A model generated the notes under the pieces. The model was given only the letters and a program-made list of their open reading frames with translations. It had not been told where the DNA came from and did no database searches. 64,000 bases of DNA, taken from the NCBI RefSeq assembly GCF_024256385.1, contig NZ_JAMLFW010000002.1, forward strand, positions 1,488,001-1,552,000. Reading direction: 5' to 3'. Below, one piece after another: positions 52,855-61,831 of the stretch. The first letter of the stretch is position 1. Each line of letters begins with the position of its first letter. A program made the position numbers and the translations under genes. The stretch is from Anatilimnocola floriformis (GTDB lineage Bacteria > Planctomycetota > Planctomycetia > Pirellulales > Pirellulaceae).

Positions 52855-54897
52855 CTACGGCAGTTGATTCACTTCGCGCTCCAGATCATTGAGCTCACCG
52901 ACAATCCGTTCCGTATACCGCCGCACGTCGGCAGCCCGCAGCTGACCATCGCGATCGCGAGCGGCCAGGGCCCGGTCTTCCAACCGAGCCGTGTTGGCGT
53001 CGATGTTCTGCACAATCCGCTGCATCATGGCGACCGTGCGACGTTGATCGTCGTAGGTTCGCGTCCGATCGCGTTGCAGGTTGGTCAGCGTTTGCGTGTA
53101 ACCATCGAGCTGGCCGAACGACTGCGAGATCGCTCGCGACTCGGTGTAATTCACCAGGCCTTGCAGCGTGGTTTGCACGGCGGCCGAATCTTGGCTGATG
53201 GCGGTGATGAGCGTATCGACTCGCGAGCCGTACACCGGGCGAGCGACGCCGATGTAGGTCTTGTCTTGCTGCAGGAGCAGATCGATTTGATCGATGCTGC
53301 TGCCGACCGGCGAGAGCTTGGTGTAGTTGATCAGCTTGTAACCGGTGACGATTTGGCTCCAGCGGTTGTAGGCCGTGTCGAAGTCGAGCTTCATCAGGCG
53401 AACTTGTTCGGTCGAGTTGAAGCTCGAGTCGCCTTGCACCGCACTCTGCCGCAGTTCGGCCAGGCGGCCCTTCAGCGTGCGGATATCGCGTTGCAGCCGC
53501 GGCACTTCCGGAATGCCGAAGACGAAGGGGGCGAGACCGGCGAGGAACGCATCGCTCTGGGCCATGGCTTGGTCGATGGCGACGAGCAGTTCTTGATTGG
53601 GGCGATAGATCGGGCCGGGGTTAATCGGGCCAGGGTTGAAAGGTCCCGTCGGGTTGCTGCCAATCGTGCCAGTGCTGCGAGCGAGCGTGTCGTTCAGCTG
53701 GAGCAAACCGCTTTCGACGCTCTGCCAGTAAAGGCGAGTGAAGGTCGGCGGCGTGCCTTGCAGCAACTGCGGGCGAATCCGCTGGGCTTGATCGTTCAGC
53801 TGTTGAAATTCCCACTGCAACCGTTGCGGCGACGAGGTCCGTTGGGCCGACAGGCGGAAGTTATCGAGCTGACCGGCGAAGGTATCGAGGTCACGCAGCG
53901 TGGTATTGAGCGTGTAGTCGTAGCTGCCGCGAGTCTGATACAGCTGAATGATCGATTGCGTGCCGCGAGCGATCGAGTCGACTTGAGCGAGAATCCGTTG
54001 CGTTTCGACCACACCCGTGCCGCCACCAGGAACACCCGGCAACGTCGGCGGATAGTCGCCGTAGATCGGATCGGTCGGCAGGCGGAGCGACGAGCGAGTA
54101 TCGCTGAGCAAGGTTGCCACGCGGCGAGCGATCGACGAGGTCGAAGGGGCCGTGCCCGGCGGATTGCTCAGTGCGGCTTGCACGGCATCGAACGAGCGAT
54201 CGACGTTTTGCAGTTCTTGTTGCACCGATTCAGGGCGGAAGTTGCGTTGAGCGACAGCCCGGCGAAACGATTCAGCCGAGTCGAGCATCGCCTGGCTGCG
54301 AAGCGTGACTTGTTGACCTTGCAGCGTGCCGCCGAGTTCGAAAGCCGCGGTGTCGTTCAGCAGGCGAACGGCCGACGACAAGCGAGTCGACAGATCGACG
54401 ACCGTGCCGGCTGCCACGTTGGGCTGGCTGGTGGTGTTCGTCATCAAGATTTCGCGCACCAGGGCAAAGCGGTCGCCACGCAATTGCGTGAGGCGATTTG
54501 TCCAGCGCTGCAGATCTTGATTGGTAGGTTGGTTCCAGGTCACGGCTTGTAAGGTTTCGAGCACAAAGGTCTGCGGGTCGCGGCCTTTGCTGTTGAAGAA
54601 TTCATCCGAGCCGAGGATCGTGGCTTGCAGATCGACGGGCGACATGCCGCCGCGGAGCAACTCGACCCAGGCGGTCAATTCTGGTCCTGGTTCGCGACCA
54701 AGGTAATCGCGATACCACATGCGGACTTGTTCGGCTTCGGCACTGCGCTGCGGCTGGATGGCCGGCTGGGCGTAGATCGGTTGAGCCACCGAAGTTTGTC
54801 CGAAGGCAGGCACCACTTGCGCGGTAGCCGACGTCGTTGTCGAGAAGAAAACAAATGCGGCAATCAACACCGCTGCCACCATGGCGATCCGTCTCAT
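52855..54897 (-). CDS. Secreted DUF4214-like protein, 680 aa
   Basis: ATG 54897 (preceded by GAGGGACGAGG) gives signal peptide RRIAMVAAVLIAAFVFFSTT to about SATA; the frame further up is not protein-like. Residues 50-100 resemble DUF4214: VRMWYRDYLGREPGPELTAW and MSPVDLQATILGSDEFF. The rest (120-680) is helical, with spaced LRQ/LQ/DQ motifs and Pro/Asn-rich linkers (GPFNPGPINPGPIYRPN), probably coiled-coil bundles. DUF4214 is found in surface and secreted proteins. It is upstream of a long gene-free stretch. Confidence 0.75.
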   Translation of the reverse strand: MRRIAMVAAVLIAAFVFFSTTTSATAQVVPAFGQTSVAQPIYAQPAIQPQRSAEAEQVRMWYRDYLGREPGPELTAWVELLRGGMSPVDLQATILGSDEFFNSKGRDPQTFVLETLQAVTWNQPTNQDLQRWTNRLTQLRGDRFALVREILMTNTTSQPNVAAGTVVDLSTRLSSAVRLLNDTAAFELGGTLQGQQVTLRSQAMLDSAESFRRAVAQRNFRPESVQQELQNVDRSFDAVQAALSNPPGTAPSTSSIARRVATLLSDTRSSLRLPTDPIYGDYPPTLPGVPGGGTGVVETQRILAQVDSIARGTQSIIQLYQTRGSYDYTLNTTLRDLDTFAGQLDNFRLSAQRTSSPQRLQWEFQQLNDQAQRIRPQLLQGTPPTFTRLYWQSVESGLLQLNDTLARSTGTIGSNPTGPFNPGPINPGPIYRPNQELLVAIDQAMAQSDAFLAGLAPFVFGIPEVPRLQRDIRTLKGRLAELRQSAVQGDSSFNSTEQVRLMKLDFDTAYNRWSQIVTGYKLINYTKLSPVGSSIDQIDLLLQQDKTYIGVARPVYGSRVDTLITAISQDSAAVQTTLQGLVNYTESRAISQSFGQLDGYTQTLTNLQRDRTRTYDDQRRTVAMMQRIVQNIDANTARLEDRALAARDRDGQLRAADVRRYTERIVGELNDLEREVNQLP

Positions 54898-55741
54898 GGC
54901 CTCGTCCCTCAGATTCCTATGCGGGCAAAACGCAACCGAAAAGTCACCCTCAATCCTTGTGGCAATCAATATAGCGCACCTGCTGAATTTCTTACAATCG
55001 CAGCTTTGGTGTGCTAGCACCGGGTAATCCCGGTGGAACACTGCGGCCTGGCGTCCGAACCAGGAATATCCAATTTCCGCGTGCTGGCGTCGCATCCCAG
55101 CGAACGAGCTTCCGGTAGGGATACTACGCGAGCGGCCGAAAAAGGTTCGCGTCAAAAAGTCGGTGCAGGATTGCCAGCAGAGCATGATTACCACTCCTAT
55201 CCACTAAGGCATGCGTGTCTGGAGTGTCTATCGCGAGCTGGCGGACAACTTAGGTCCGCGAAAATGAAAACTCGAAAGCCGGAATGGCGAGGCTGCTGGC
55301 GAGTCATGCGTGGAGTGGTCAGCAATTTTGGAACAACTTGCCCCCCTTTCATACCCCCAGAATGTAACAGGTGATGCAAAAGATTATTTCATCCACAAGT
55401 AGTTGCCAGACCAGACTTAAGAACAAAAACGGGCTGTAATATCGTGGCTCCAATATCACACTTTATAACACCTCCCTATCGCACCGATATTCGGCCGAAC
55501 CCATTGTCGTCGATCGCTCCGCCGATCGATGGTGGAGGCCAACCTAACCGCGCGCCGCCGAAAGAGCCCCGCGACTTTCGGCGTCTTTGGCGAGTTAGCG
55601 TGGCAGCGAAGTAGACCGTCTTCAAAACGCAACGGCGAGTTACCTTCGCTCGCCAAAGCCGGAACTTCGCGGGGCTCGTTCCTAGGCGTGCTGCGGATCA
55701 ACCTCAACCCACCGATTTCGGAGAAATCGGCGACAATCAGC
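54898..55741. other. Intergenic region, 844 bp, mostly empty
   Basis: Between the start of the DUF4214-like gene and the end of the PSCyt1/PSD1 gene, both minus. It holds a composite inverted repeat at about 55539-55690 (see separate entry) and AT-rich DNA at 55360-55490. No convincing open frame, tRNA or promoter was found. Confidence 0.4.
55539..55690. repeat. Inverted repeat element next to the PSCyt1/PSD1 gene, left copy
   Basis: The left part reads CCAACC, GCGCGCCGCCGAAAGAGCCC, CGCGACTTTCGGC and TTTGGCGAG. Within it a second, inverted copy starts near 55650 (CTCGCCAAAGCCGGAACTTC, then GCGGGGCTCG), so the element is itself a terminal inverted repeat. Its left half is repeated in inverse orientation at 58641-58702, on the other side of the PSCyt1/PSD1 gene. 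Confidence 0.75.
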
Positions 55742-58507
55742 TCAGTCCACGTACAAGAATTCATTCGTGCGGAACAGCACGCGAGCCAGTGCCGACCAGA
55801 CGCGTTGATCTTGCTCCGCGGCAGGAATGCCAGACATGGCAAACTGCTCGCGCAGTTGGGCAAGCCAAGGGGCGATCTGCGCTCTCTCGATATCGCTGGG
55901 CATGCGACCGAGCGTCAAGGCAAACGCCCGTTCCAAGCGCGCGGCATCGTCAGTTCCTTCGGCGAGCAGCCGTTTCGCCAAGGCTTCGGCCCGCTTGTGG
56001 ACGAACTCGTCGTTGAGCAAGTAGAGCGACTGCACCGTCGTGACGCTGCTGTCGCGCTTGGGTGTCGTCGCGTTGCGATCGGCGCCGTCGAAGGTGGTGA
56101 AGAAGGGTTTGCTGTTGAGGCGGGCCGTCATCAGGTAGACGCTGCGGCGGTTGCTGTCGTAACTGCCGCGAAAGGGATGATGCTGCGTGAAATCCCATTT
56201 GTCGACCGGCGGAAAAGGATGCGGCTCGGTCATCATCGATGGATCGAGCTCGCCGCTGATCGTCAGGAGTGAATCGCGCAGCTCTTCCGCATCGAGGCGT
56301 TGGCGATTGAAACGCCAATGAAAGTTGTTGCTGGGATCGATCGCCGTAGGACGGACCATTGGTCCGTTCTCGGTTGACTTGGACGAACCAATGGTTCCTA
56401 CTTCCGAAGACAGCTGATACACACTGCTGAGCATGATTCGCTTGTGCAACTTCTTCAGCGACCAACCATCTTTGACAAACGTCGTCGCTAGCCAATCGAG
56501 CAACTCCGGATGCGTCGGCGGTTGGCCGCGCAAGCCGAAGTCGCTGGGCGTTTTCACCAGGCCGCTGCCGAAGTGATACTGCCAGACGCGGTTGACCATC
56601 ACCCGCGCAGTGAGCGGGTTTTTCGGATCGGTGATCCACTCGGCGAGTTGCAGCCGGCCACTTTGTTTACCTTCCGATTCCGAAAGCGCTTGCCCGCCGA
56701 GGATCTCGGGGAACCGCCGTGGCACTTCGTCGCCGAGGTTTTTCGGCTCTCCCTTCTGCTGAATGCGCGCATCGGCGATCTGCTTCCCTTCGGCCATCGC
56801 GTAAGCCACTTTTTGGGCCGGCTTGCCGTTCTCGACCAGCGGCACGAAGTCGCGCGGCTTTTTGTCGAGCTCGATCCCCGGGAAGGGATAGCGCGTGCTG
56901 TCGAAGATTCCGTACAAGCCGTAGTAGTCATCGTTCGAAATCGGATCGAACTTGTGATCGTGACAGCGAGCGCAACTGATCGACAGCGCGAGTGTCGTTC
57001 GGCCGAGATTTTCCAGCGTGTCTTCGATGGTCAGATGCTGCGGATAGTTTTCAATGAGCGAACCAAAGCGGCGCGAAATGGCGATGTAACCCGTCGCGAT
57101 GATCTGCTCGTTCTTCTGCGCATCGCTCTCGGCGGGAAGCAAATCGCCGGCGATCTGCTCGCGGAGAAATTGATCGTAGGGTTTGTCTTTGTTGAAAGCC
57201 TCGATGATGTAATTGCGATAGAGATAGGCCTGCGGAATCGGATAGTCGGAGTTCTCGCCTGCCGTGTCGGCGTAACGCACCAGGTCCATCCAATGTCGGC
57301 CCCAACGTTCGCCGTATTGGCGCGAGGCGAGCAGTCGATCGACAAGTTTTTCGAAAGCCTGTGGCGAATCATCGGCGAGGAACGTCGCGATCTCTTCTGG
57401 CGTCGGCGGCAGACCGGTGAGATCGTAGGTCGCGCGGCGAATGAGTGTGCGCTTGTCGGCTGCGGCAACTGGCGAAAGATGGTTGCGTTCGAGTTCGGTG
57501 AGAATGAAACGATCGATGTCACTCTTCGGCCAAGCTTCGTTTTTCACCGCGGGAATCGGCGGATCCTGGATGGGCGCGAACGACCAGAACTTTTTTGCCT
57601 CCGTCAGATCGACCCGCCGTTTGACGAACTTCGTGGCCTTTGTACGCGGATCGGGCGCGCCGAGCTGAACCCATTTTTCGAGGTCGGCGATTTCCTCGGT
57701 AGCGAGTTTCTTCTCCGGCGGCATTTGCAGCTCGTCGGAGTAGCGCACGGCTTTGATGAGCAGGCTCTGGTCGAGATCGCCAGCGACGATGGCGGGGCCG
57801 GTGCTGCCGCCCTTGCGGAGCGCGGCGCGCGAATCGACGAGCAACTCTCCTTCTACTTTCTTCGCTTCGCTCGAATGGCATTCGTAGCAATGCTTGACGA
57901 GGAGCGGCCTGATACGCTTTTCGAAAAAGGCGAGGTTCTCGGGCGTGATCTCGGCCGAGCCGTCGTATTCGCCGCGCCAGATTTCGAGGCCGGAGAAATT
58001 GGCAGCGCCCCCTTTGCTCGTCACTTCGATCTTGCCGCCGTCGCGCACGTCGACAAACCACGGGCCGAGGCGCTCCCAGTGACCGGCGTTGCCGCTTTGA
58101 TATCGCTTGATCACCTCGCGGCCGTTCACGCTGATAGCGAAGGTCTCACTGTTGTTGTCTTCCCATACATAGAGGAAGACGGAGTAGCGACCCGTGGGGA
58201 CGGCAGTGATTTCAACCTTATTGCCGCCCCAGCGACTGCTGCGAATCATCTTCGCCCGCTCGGCATCGGTGGCGGGGACTAGCGGCACGTCTTGATTGGC
58301 GAACGCTTTGTCCTTGCAGACAAAATTGGCCGGCGAGTTTTTGTCGTCCTGCCCTTCCCAAGCATGACCATCGATCGTCACCGCGGGACCGTTGAGATTC
58401 ACGCCGCGATAGAAGGTGGGCTTGGCATCGTCGGCGCGCGAAACGACGGCGACTCCCAGGCAGAGAATCAGCGTAAGAAAACGCGCGGGAGAGGAAGGGG
58501 AAATCAT
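55742..58507 (-). CDS. PSCyt1/DUF1549/DUF1553 planctomycete cytochrome-like protein
   Basis: 921 residues with a signal peptide (FLTLILCLGVAVVSRA). Residues 30-175 form a malectin-like sugar-binding sandwich. PSCyt1 has a c-type heme motif CYECHSSE at about residues 206-213. DUF1549 (about 325-530) ends in a second heme motif SCARCHDHKFDP at about 512. DUF1553 (about 640-890) contains PLTARVMVNRVWQYHFGSGL. Such proteins are assumed to take part in outer-membrane or periplasmic redox chemistry, possibly with polysaccharides. A DUF1501 partner, usual downstream, is missing here. About 19 extra codons at residues 703-721 arise from a palindromic element (56346-56401). Confidence 0.88.
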   Translation of the reverse strand: MISPSSPARFLTLILCLGVAVVSRADDAKPTFYRGVNLNGPAVTIDGHAWEGQDDKNSPANFVCKDKAFANQDVPLVPATDAERAKMIRSSRWGGNKVEITAVPTGRYSVFLYVWEDNNSETFAISVNGREVIKRYQSGNAGHWERLGPWFVDVRDGGKIEVTSKGGAANFSGLEIWRGEYDGSAEITPENLAFFEKRIRPLLVKHCYECHSSEAKKVEGELLVDSRAALRKGGSTGPAIVAGDLDQSLLIKAVRYSDELQMPPEKKLATEEIADLEKWVQLGAPDPRTKATKFVKRRVDLTEAKKFWSFAPIQDPPIPAVKNEAWPKSDIDRFILTELERNHLSPVAAADKRTLIRRATYDLTGLPPTPEEIATFLADDSPQAFEKLVDRLLASRQYGERWGRHWMDLVRYADTAGENSDYPIPQAYLYRNYIIEAFNKDKPYDQFLREQIAGDLLPAESDAQKNEQIIATGYIAISRRFGSLIENYPQHLTIEDTLENLGRTTLALSISCARCHDHKFDPISNDDYYGLYGIFDSTRYPFPGIELDKKPRDFVPLVENGKPAQKVAYAMAEGKQIADARIQQKGEPKNLGDEVPRRFPEILGGQALSESEGKQSGRLQLAEWITDPKNPLTARVMVNRVWQYHFGSGLVKTPSDFGLRGQPPTHPELLDWLATTFVKDGWSLKKLHKRIMLSSVYQLSSEVGTIGSSKSTENGPMVRPTAIDPSNNFHWRFNRQRLDAEELRDSLLTISGELDPSMMTEPHPFPPVDKWDFTQHHPFRGSYDSNRRSVYLMTARLNSKPFFTTFDGADRNATTPKRDSSVTTVQSLYLLNDEFVHKRAEALAKRLLAEGTDDAARLERAFALTLGRMPSDIERAQIAPWLAQLREQFAMSGIPAAEQDQRVWSALARVLFRTNEFLYVD
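56346..56401. repeat. In-frame palindromic element inside the DUF1553 coding region
   Basis: The outer ends are GTAGGA and TCCTAC. Internal units are GGACCATTGGTCC on the left and AACCAATGGTT on the right, inverted copies of each other. It is translated as VGTIGSSKSTENGPMVRPT on the minus strand without breaking the frame. The core is shared with palindromes at 20448 and 29571. Confidence 0.8.
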
Positions 58508-58640
58508 TCCCCCATGTTAGCCGTGAGAATTAGGCGAGGGAAGTTTTTCGGCGTGGGCTTTCGCGCTCTTAACACCCTCTTCTCGGTACTCCGGAGAGAG
58601 GGGTTGAAGCGGCGAAAAAGCGCAGCGTTGCGGCGGTTCT

Positions 58641-58702
58641 CGCTCAATAAGCACTCGCCAACGGCCGAAAGTCGCGGGGCTCTTTCGGCGGCGCGCGGTT
58701 GG
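58641..58702. repeat. Inverted copy of the 55539 element
   Basis: GCCGAAAGTCGCGGGGCTCT, TTCGGCGGCGCGC and GGTTGG read in inverse to the sequence at 55539-55600. The pair therefore brackets the 2.8-kb PSCyt1/PSD1 gene as inverted repeats. Confidence 0.75.
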
Positions 58703-58747
58703 TTCACTTCCATTCATCGTTCGCGGAGCGAACGACGACGATGGGGG

Positions 58748-60250
58748 CTATAGCAGTTCTTGTAGGCGTTCCCACTGTTGGACGCGGCGGGCTTTGACTT
58801 GCTCGTAGAGCTCGACGTATTCGAGCGCACTCTTTCGCCACGACCAGTCTTGGTTCATGCCGGTAGTGACGAGTTGGTTCCAGCGCTCGGGGTTGTTGTG
58901 GTAGGCGTCGAGCGCGCGACTGAGGGCGGCTTCCATGTCGCTAGTCGAGTACGTCTCAAAGCTGAAGCCCGTGGCGGTTTGGTTCCACAGGTTGTCGTCG
59001 GTGGCATCGACGACGGTGTCTTTCAAACCACCTGTCGCGCGAACGACCGGGACCGTACCGTACTTGAGGCTGTAGAGCTGATTCAAGCCGCAGGGCTCGT
59101 AGCGACTGGGCATGAGGAAGATGTCGCTGCCGGCTTCGATGCGGTGCGACAAGCCTTCGTTGAAATCGAGTCGCAGGCCCACCTTGTGTGGGAAGTCGCG
59201 GGCCAGCCAGGTGAGATGATCGTGGAAGTGCTGTTCGCCCGTGCCGAGAATGGCAAACTGCACGTCGGCTTCGCGGACCCAGCGATTCATGAGATCCATA
59301 ATGAGATCCCAGCCCTTTTGTTCGGCGAGGCGACCAATCAGGCCGATCACCGGCGTGCGGGGCGCGATCGGCAAACCGAGCTCGCTTTGCAGCGCACTCT
59401 TGCACGCGCCTTTGCCGCTCTGCCAGTTGCTCACGTCGTACTTGTAGGGGAGGTGCATATCGGTGGCAGGATTCCAGTCGGCATAGTGCACGCCGTTGAC
59501 GATGCCGCTAAGGACATCGCGCCGGCCTTGCAGCATGCCTTCCAGACCACAGCCGAGCGGATCGCTTTGAATCTCTTGAGCATACGTCGGGCTGACCGTG
59601 TTCAAGCCGTCAGCAAAGGCCAAGCCGGTCTTCATCAGGTTGAGCTTGCCGTAGAACTCCATCTGGTGCCAATTGAAATACTTCCAATCGAGCCCCGTCA
59701 GCAGCATGTCCCAATGCCAGAAGATCCCCTGATACGCCAGATTGTGAATCGTCATCAGCGAGCCGATGGTTTCGTAACCATGGCAGTGGGCGTATTCAAC
59801 GTGCAGATAAGCCGGGATAAGCCCCGCTTGCCAGTCGTGGCAGTGAATGACTTCGACGTCGAGCTTGACGAGGCGAATGGCTTCGAGGGCGGCACGGCAG
59901 AAGAACGAGAAGCGTTCGCAGTTGTCTTTGTAGTCTTCGCCTTTGTAGCGATAGAGCTCGGGGCGGTCGAAATATTCGTCCTGCTCGACGAAAAAGACCG
60001 GCACTTCGGAATTGGGCAACGTGCCGCGCAGCAATCGGCCGCGGACGATCTTGTTGCCGATCGGAATATCGAACTTGACGTTGAGCGGCTCGATGCCGGG
60101 ATGGCCCTTCACCTGGCGATAGGCGGGCATCATCACCGAGACATTGTGCCCCAGTTTGCTCAGCTCGATCGGCAGCGATCCGCAGACATCGGCCAGGCCG
60201 CCAGTCTTGGCAAACGGAACCACTTCGCTGCTGACAAACAGAATATTCAC
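58748..60250 (-). CDS. glgA: Glycogen synthase (GT5)
   Basis: 500 residues. Transfers glucose from ADP-glucose to the non-reducing end of glycogen. N-terminal half: NILFVSSEVVPFAKTGGLAD with the KTGGLADV ADP-glucose motif. C-terminal half: VIGLIGRLAEQKGWDLIMDL, FLMPSRYEPCGLNQLYSLKY and VRATGGLKDTVVDA, with the Glu of the EPCGLNQ motif. The complete GT5 architecture is present. A different gene ends upstream after a long repeat, so it is likely monocistronic. Confidence 0.95.
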   Translation of the reverse strand: MNILFVSSEVVPFAKTGGLADVCGSLPIELSKLGHNVSVMMPAYRQVKGHPGIEPLNVKFDIPIGNKIVRGRLLRGTLPNSEVPVFFVEQDEYFDRPELYRYKGEDYKDNCERFSFFCRAALEAIRLVKLDVEVIHCHDWQAGLIPAYLHVEYAHCHGYETIGSLMTIHNLAYQGIFWHWDMLLTGLDWKYFNWHQMEFYGKLNLMKTGLAFADGLNTVSPTYAQEIQSDPLGCGLEGMLQGRRDVLSGIVNGVHYADWNPATDMHLPYKYDVSNWQSGKGACKSALQSELGLPIAPRTPVIGLIGRLAEQKGWDLIMDLMNRWVREADVQFAILGTGEQHFHDHLTWLARDFPHKVGLRLDFNEGLSHRIEAGSDIFLMPSRYEPCGLNQLYSLKYGTVPVVRATGGLKDTVVDATDDNLWNQTATGFSFETYSTSDMEAALSRALDAYHNNPERWNQLVTTGMNQDWSWRKSALEYVELYEQVKARRVQQWERLQELL

Positions 60251-60651
60251 TTCAGCCCCTCGACGGTCTACTCAACTGCAGGTCGGTGTACAGCAAAAAC
60301 TGGGGCCACGTCGCTGGAAAAGAGGCCCTGTTCGGGCAGCGACGGTCGCCCAGCGCACGGATTTGGCCACCATGCGCGATGCAGCAGATTTATACCCCAT
60401 TGCCGCCAAACAGGCCAGCGCCGGGGCCGTTACAAATCCCCCAAATTCGCGATTTGATGAACAACGGGAGGGGTTGAGACGGTTGAAATGGCTAGTCGCG
60501 AGAGTGGGTGCGCGGGCCGATGTCGGGGCTGAAGCCTCATGGTGGGAGATCAAAATGAAAGGAGGGAAGCGCTAGTCGCTTCCCTCCTTAGTTTTTCAGG
60601 CTTCACTCGCCAAACCCCTGGCTGACGCCGCGGGTTGTGACGAATCGCGAC
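60251..60651. other. Intergenic region with a terminator, otherwise empty
   Basis: 401 bp between the glgA start and the end of the DUF1080 gene (both minus). Contains a strong hairpin at 60559-60589. No gene was recognised. The glgA promoter should lie on the left side. Confidence 0.45.
60559..60589 (-). terminator. Strong hairpin terminator after the DUF1080 gene
   Basis: AAGGAGGGAAGCG and CGCTTCCCTCCTT are perfectly complementary (13 bp) with a five-base loop. Read on the minus strand, the stem is followed by TCATTTT, a T-rich tail. It lies about 62 bp after the stop at 60652. Confidence 0.75.
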
Positions 60652-61632
60652 TTACTTCTTCTCGACGACCCAGATGTTGCGGAAGGCCACCGGGTTGCCG
60701 TGGTCTTGCAGGAACAGGCCGAGCGGCTTTTCGCCTTCGCCGTCTTTGCCGGGGGTGCCCTTGGGCAGCTCGAGGTCTTCGTGAATCAGCACGCCGTTGT
60801 GCTTGATCGTGACGCGGGCGTTCTTCACCTTCTTGCCCTCTTCGTACTTCGGCGCGGTGAAGTCGATGTCATACGTCTGCCACACCAGCGGCGGCAGGCA
60901 CATGTTCACCTTCGGCTCGGCGATGGTATAGATGCCGCCGCACTCGTTGTTCTTGCCATCGAGGCCGAACGAATCGAGGACCTGCAGTTCGTAACGGCAA
61001 TGCATATACACGCCGCTGTTGCCTCGACCCTGACCGCGGGCAGCGGCCATGTAGGGCGTGCGGAACTCGATGTGCAACGAGTGGTCTTGCCACTTGGCGT
61101 TGGTTTCGCAATTGGTCGCGCCGAGCAAGTTCCCTTCCACGATCTTGCCGTTCTTAAAAGCGTCGGCCGAAGTGCCATCGAAGAGGACCGTGGCGCCGCT
61201 CGGAGCCTTGGCTCCCATCGTCGGGCTGGTCCGTTCGGTCTTCTTCAGCTCGCCGACCTTCTTGCCATCGTGCTCAACCGTCATCGCGCCGTCCTTGATC
61301 GTCGCGCTCCAGCCGTCGTCACCCTTGACAGTCGTCACGCCGTCTTTCAGCTCGGCTTTCCCCTTCTTCACTTCATCGCCGCGCTTCCAGCCGTCGCCAG
61401 GCAGACCGCCGGGATAACCCACGACGTCGAACTTGTCGCCGCCGAGCGCGATGACCTGGCAACCCCACTTCTTGCCTTCGACATCGGCGCCCACGTATTC
61501 GCCTTGCACGGCGAAGTCCGGTCCGGCTTCCTTGGCATCGGTGATCGCCCCTTTGGCATCGGCAGCACTGGCCACGCCGGCCGCGGCCAGCACGCAACCC
61601 AACACGTAACTCAACATTCGCCCGTAACGCAT
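60652..61632 (-). CDS. Secreted DUF1080 (3-keto-disaccharide hydrolase) protein
   Basis: 326 residues. ATG 61632 has AGGAG 7 bases upstream; signal peptide MLSYVLGCVLAAAGVASAAD. Residues 140-326 are the DUF1080 jelly-roll: GATVLFDGTSADAFKNGKIV, HIEFRTPYMAAARGQGRGNS, GVYMHCRYELQVLDSFGLDG and PLGLFLQDHGNPVAFRNIWV. DUF1080 proteins include periplasmic 3-keto-glycoside hydrolases, but the substrate here is unknown. The preceding N-terminal domain (35-130) is unassigned. Confidence 0.88.
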   Translation of the reverse strand: MRYGRMLSYVLGCVLAAAGVASAADAKGAITDAKEAGPDFAVQGEYVGADVEGKKWGCQVIALGGDKFDVVGYPGGLPGDGWKRGDEVKKGKAELKDGVTTVKGDDGWSATIKDGAMTVEHDGKKVGELKKTERTSPTMGAKAPSGATVLFDGTSADAFKNGKIVEGNLLGATNCETNAKWQDHSLHIEFRTPYMAAARGQGRGNSGVYMHCRYELQVLDSFGLDGKNNECGGIYTIAEPKVNMCLPPLVWQTYDIDFTAPKYEEGKKVKNARVTIKHNGVLIHEDLELPKGTPGKDGEGEKPLGLFLQDHGNPVAFRNIWVVEKK

Positions 61633-61742
61633 AACAAACTCCTGGAGAAGAATAACGGTGATGCTTGGAAGATTCGCAGCAAGCGCCCGTCATTCTGGAT
61701 GGCCGAGCAAGGTGAATCAAGCACTGCAATGTCGAATCGACT

Positions 61743-61813
61743 GTAGCTGAATTCGCCAGAATTCAGACGGTTACCATTAGCGGCCAGGACTGAATTCTGG
61801 CGAATTCAGCTAC
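61743..61813. repeat. Perfect 24-bp terminal inverted repeat element (71 bp)
   Basis: The left arm begins GTAGCTGAATTCGCCAGAAT and the right arm ends ATTCTGGCGAATTCAGCTAC, identical when inverted over 24 bases, with a 23-base centre. Located between the DUF1080 gene and a lipoprotein gene (same strand). Confidence 0.85.
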
Positions 61814-61831
61814 TTCGTCGTTGCAGAGAAT

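Noticed and set aside
52864-54552. 562-codon open frame on the plus strand
   Set aside because: It is antisense to the DUF4214-like gene, whose signal peptide, ribosome site and domain make it the real gene; GC-rich DNA opens the opposite frame.
56510-58282. 590-codon open frame on the plus strand
   Set aside because: Antisense to the PSCyt1/PSD1 gene, which has clear heme motifs and family blocks.
55742-58507. Composite transposon carrying the PSCyt1/PSD1 gene
   Set aside because: The flanking inverted repeats are suggestive, but no transposase or target duplication was seen; reported only as a finding.
58778-60457. 559-codon open frame on the plus strand
   Set aside because: Antisense to glgA, which is unmistakable.
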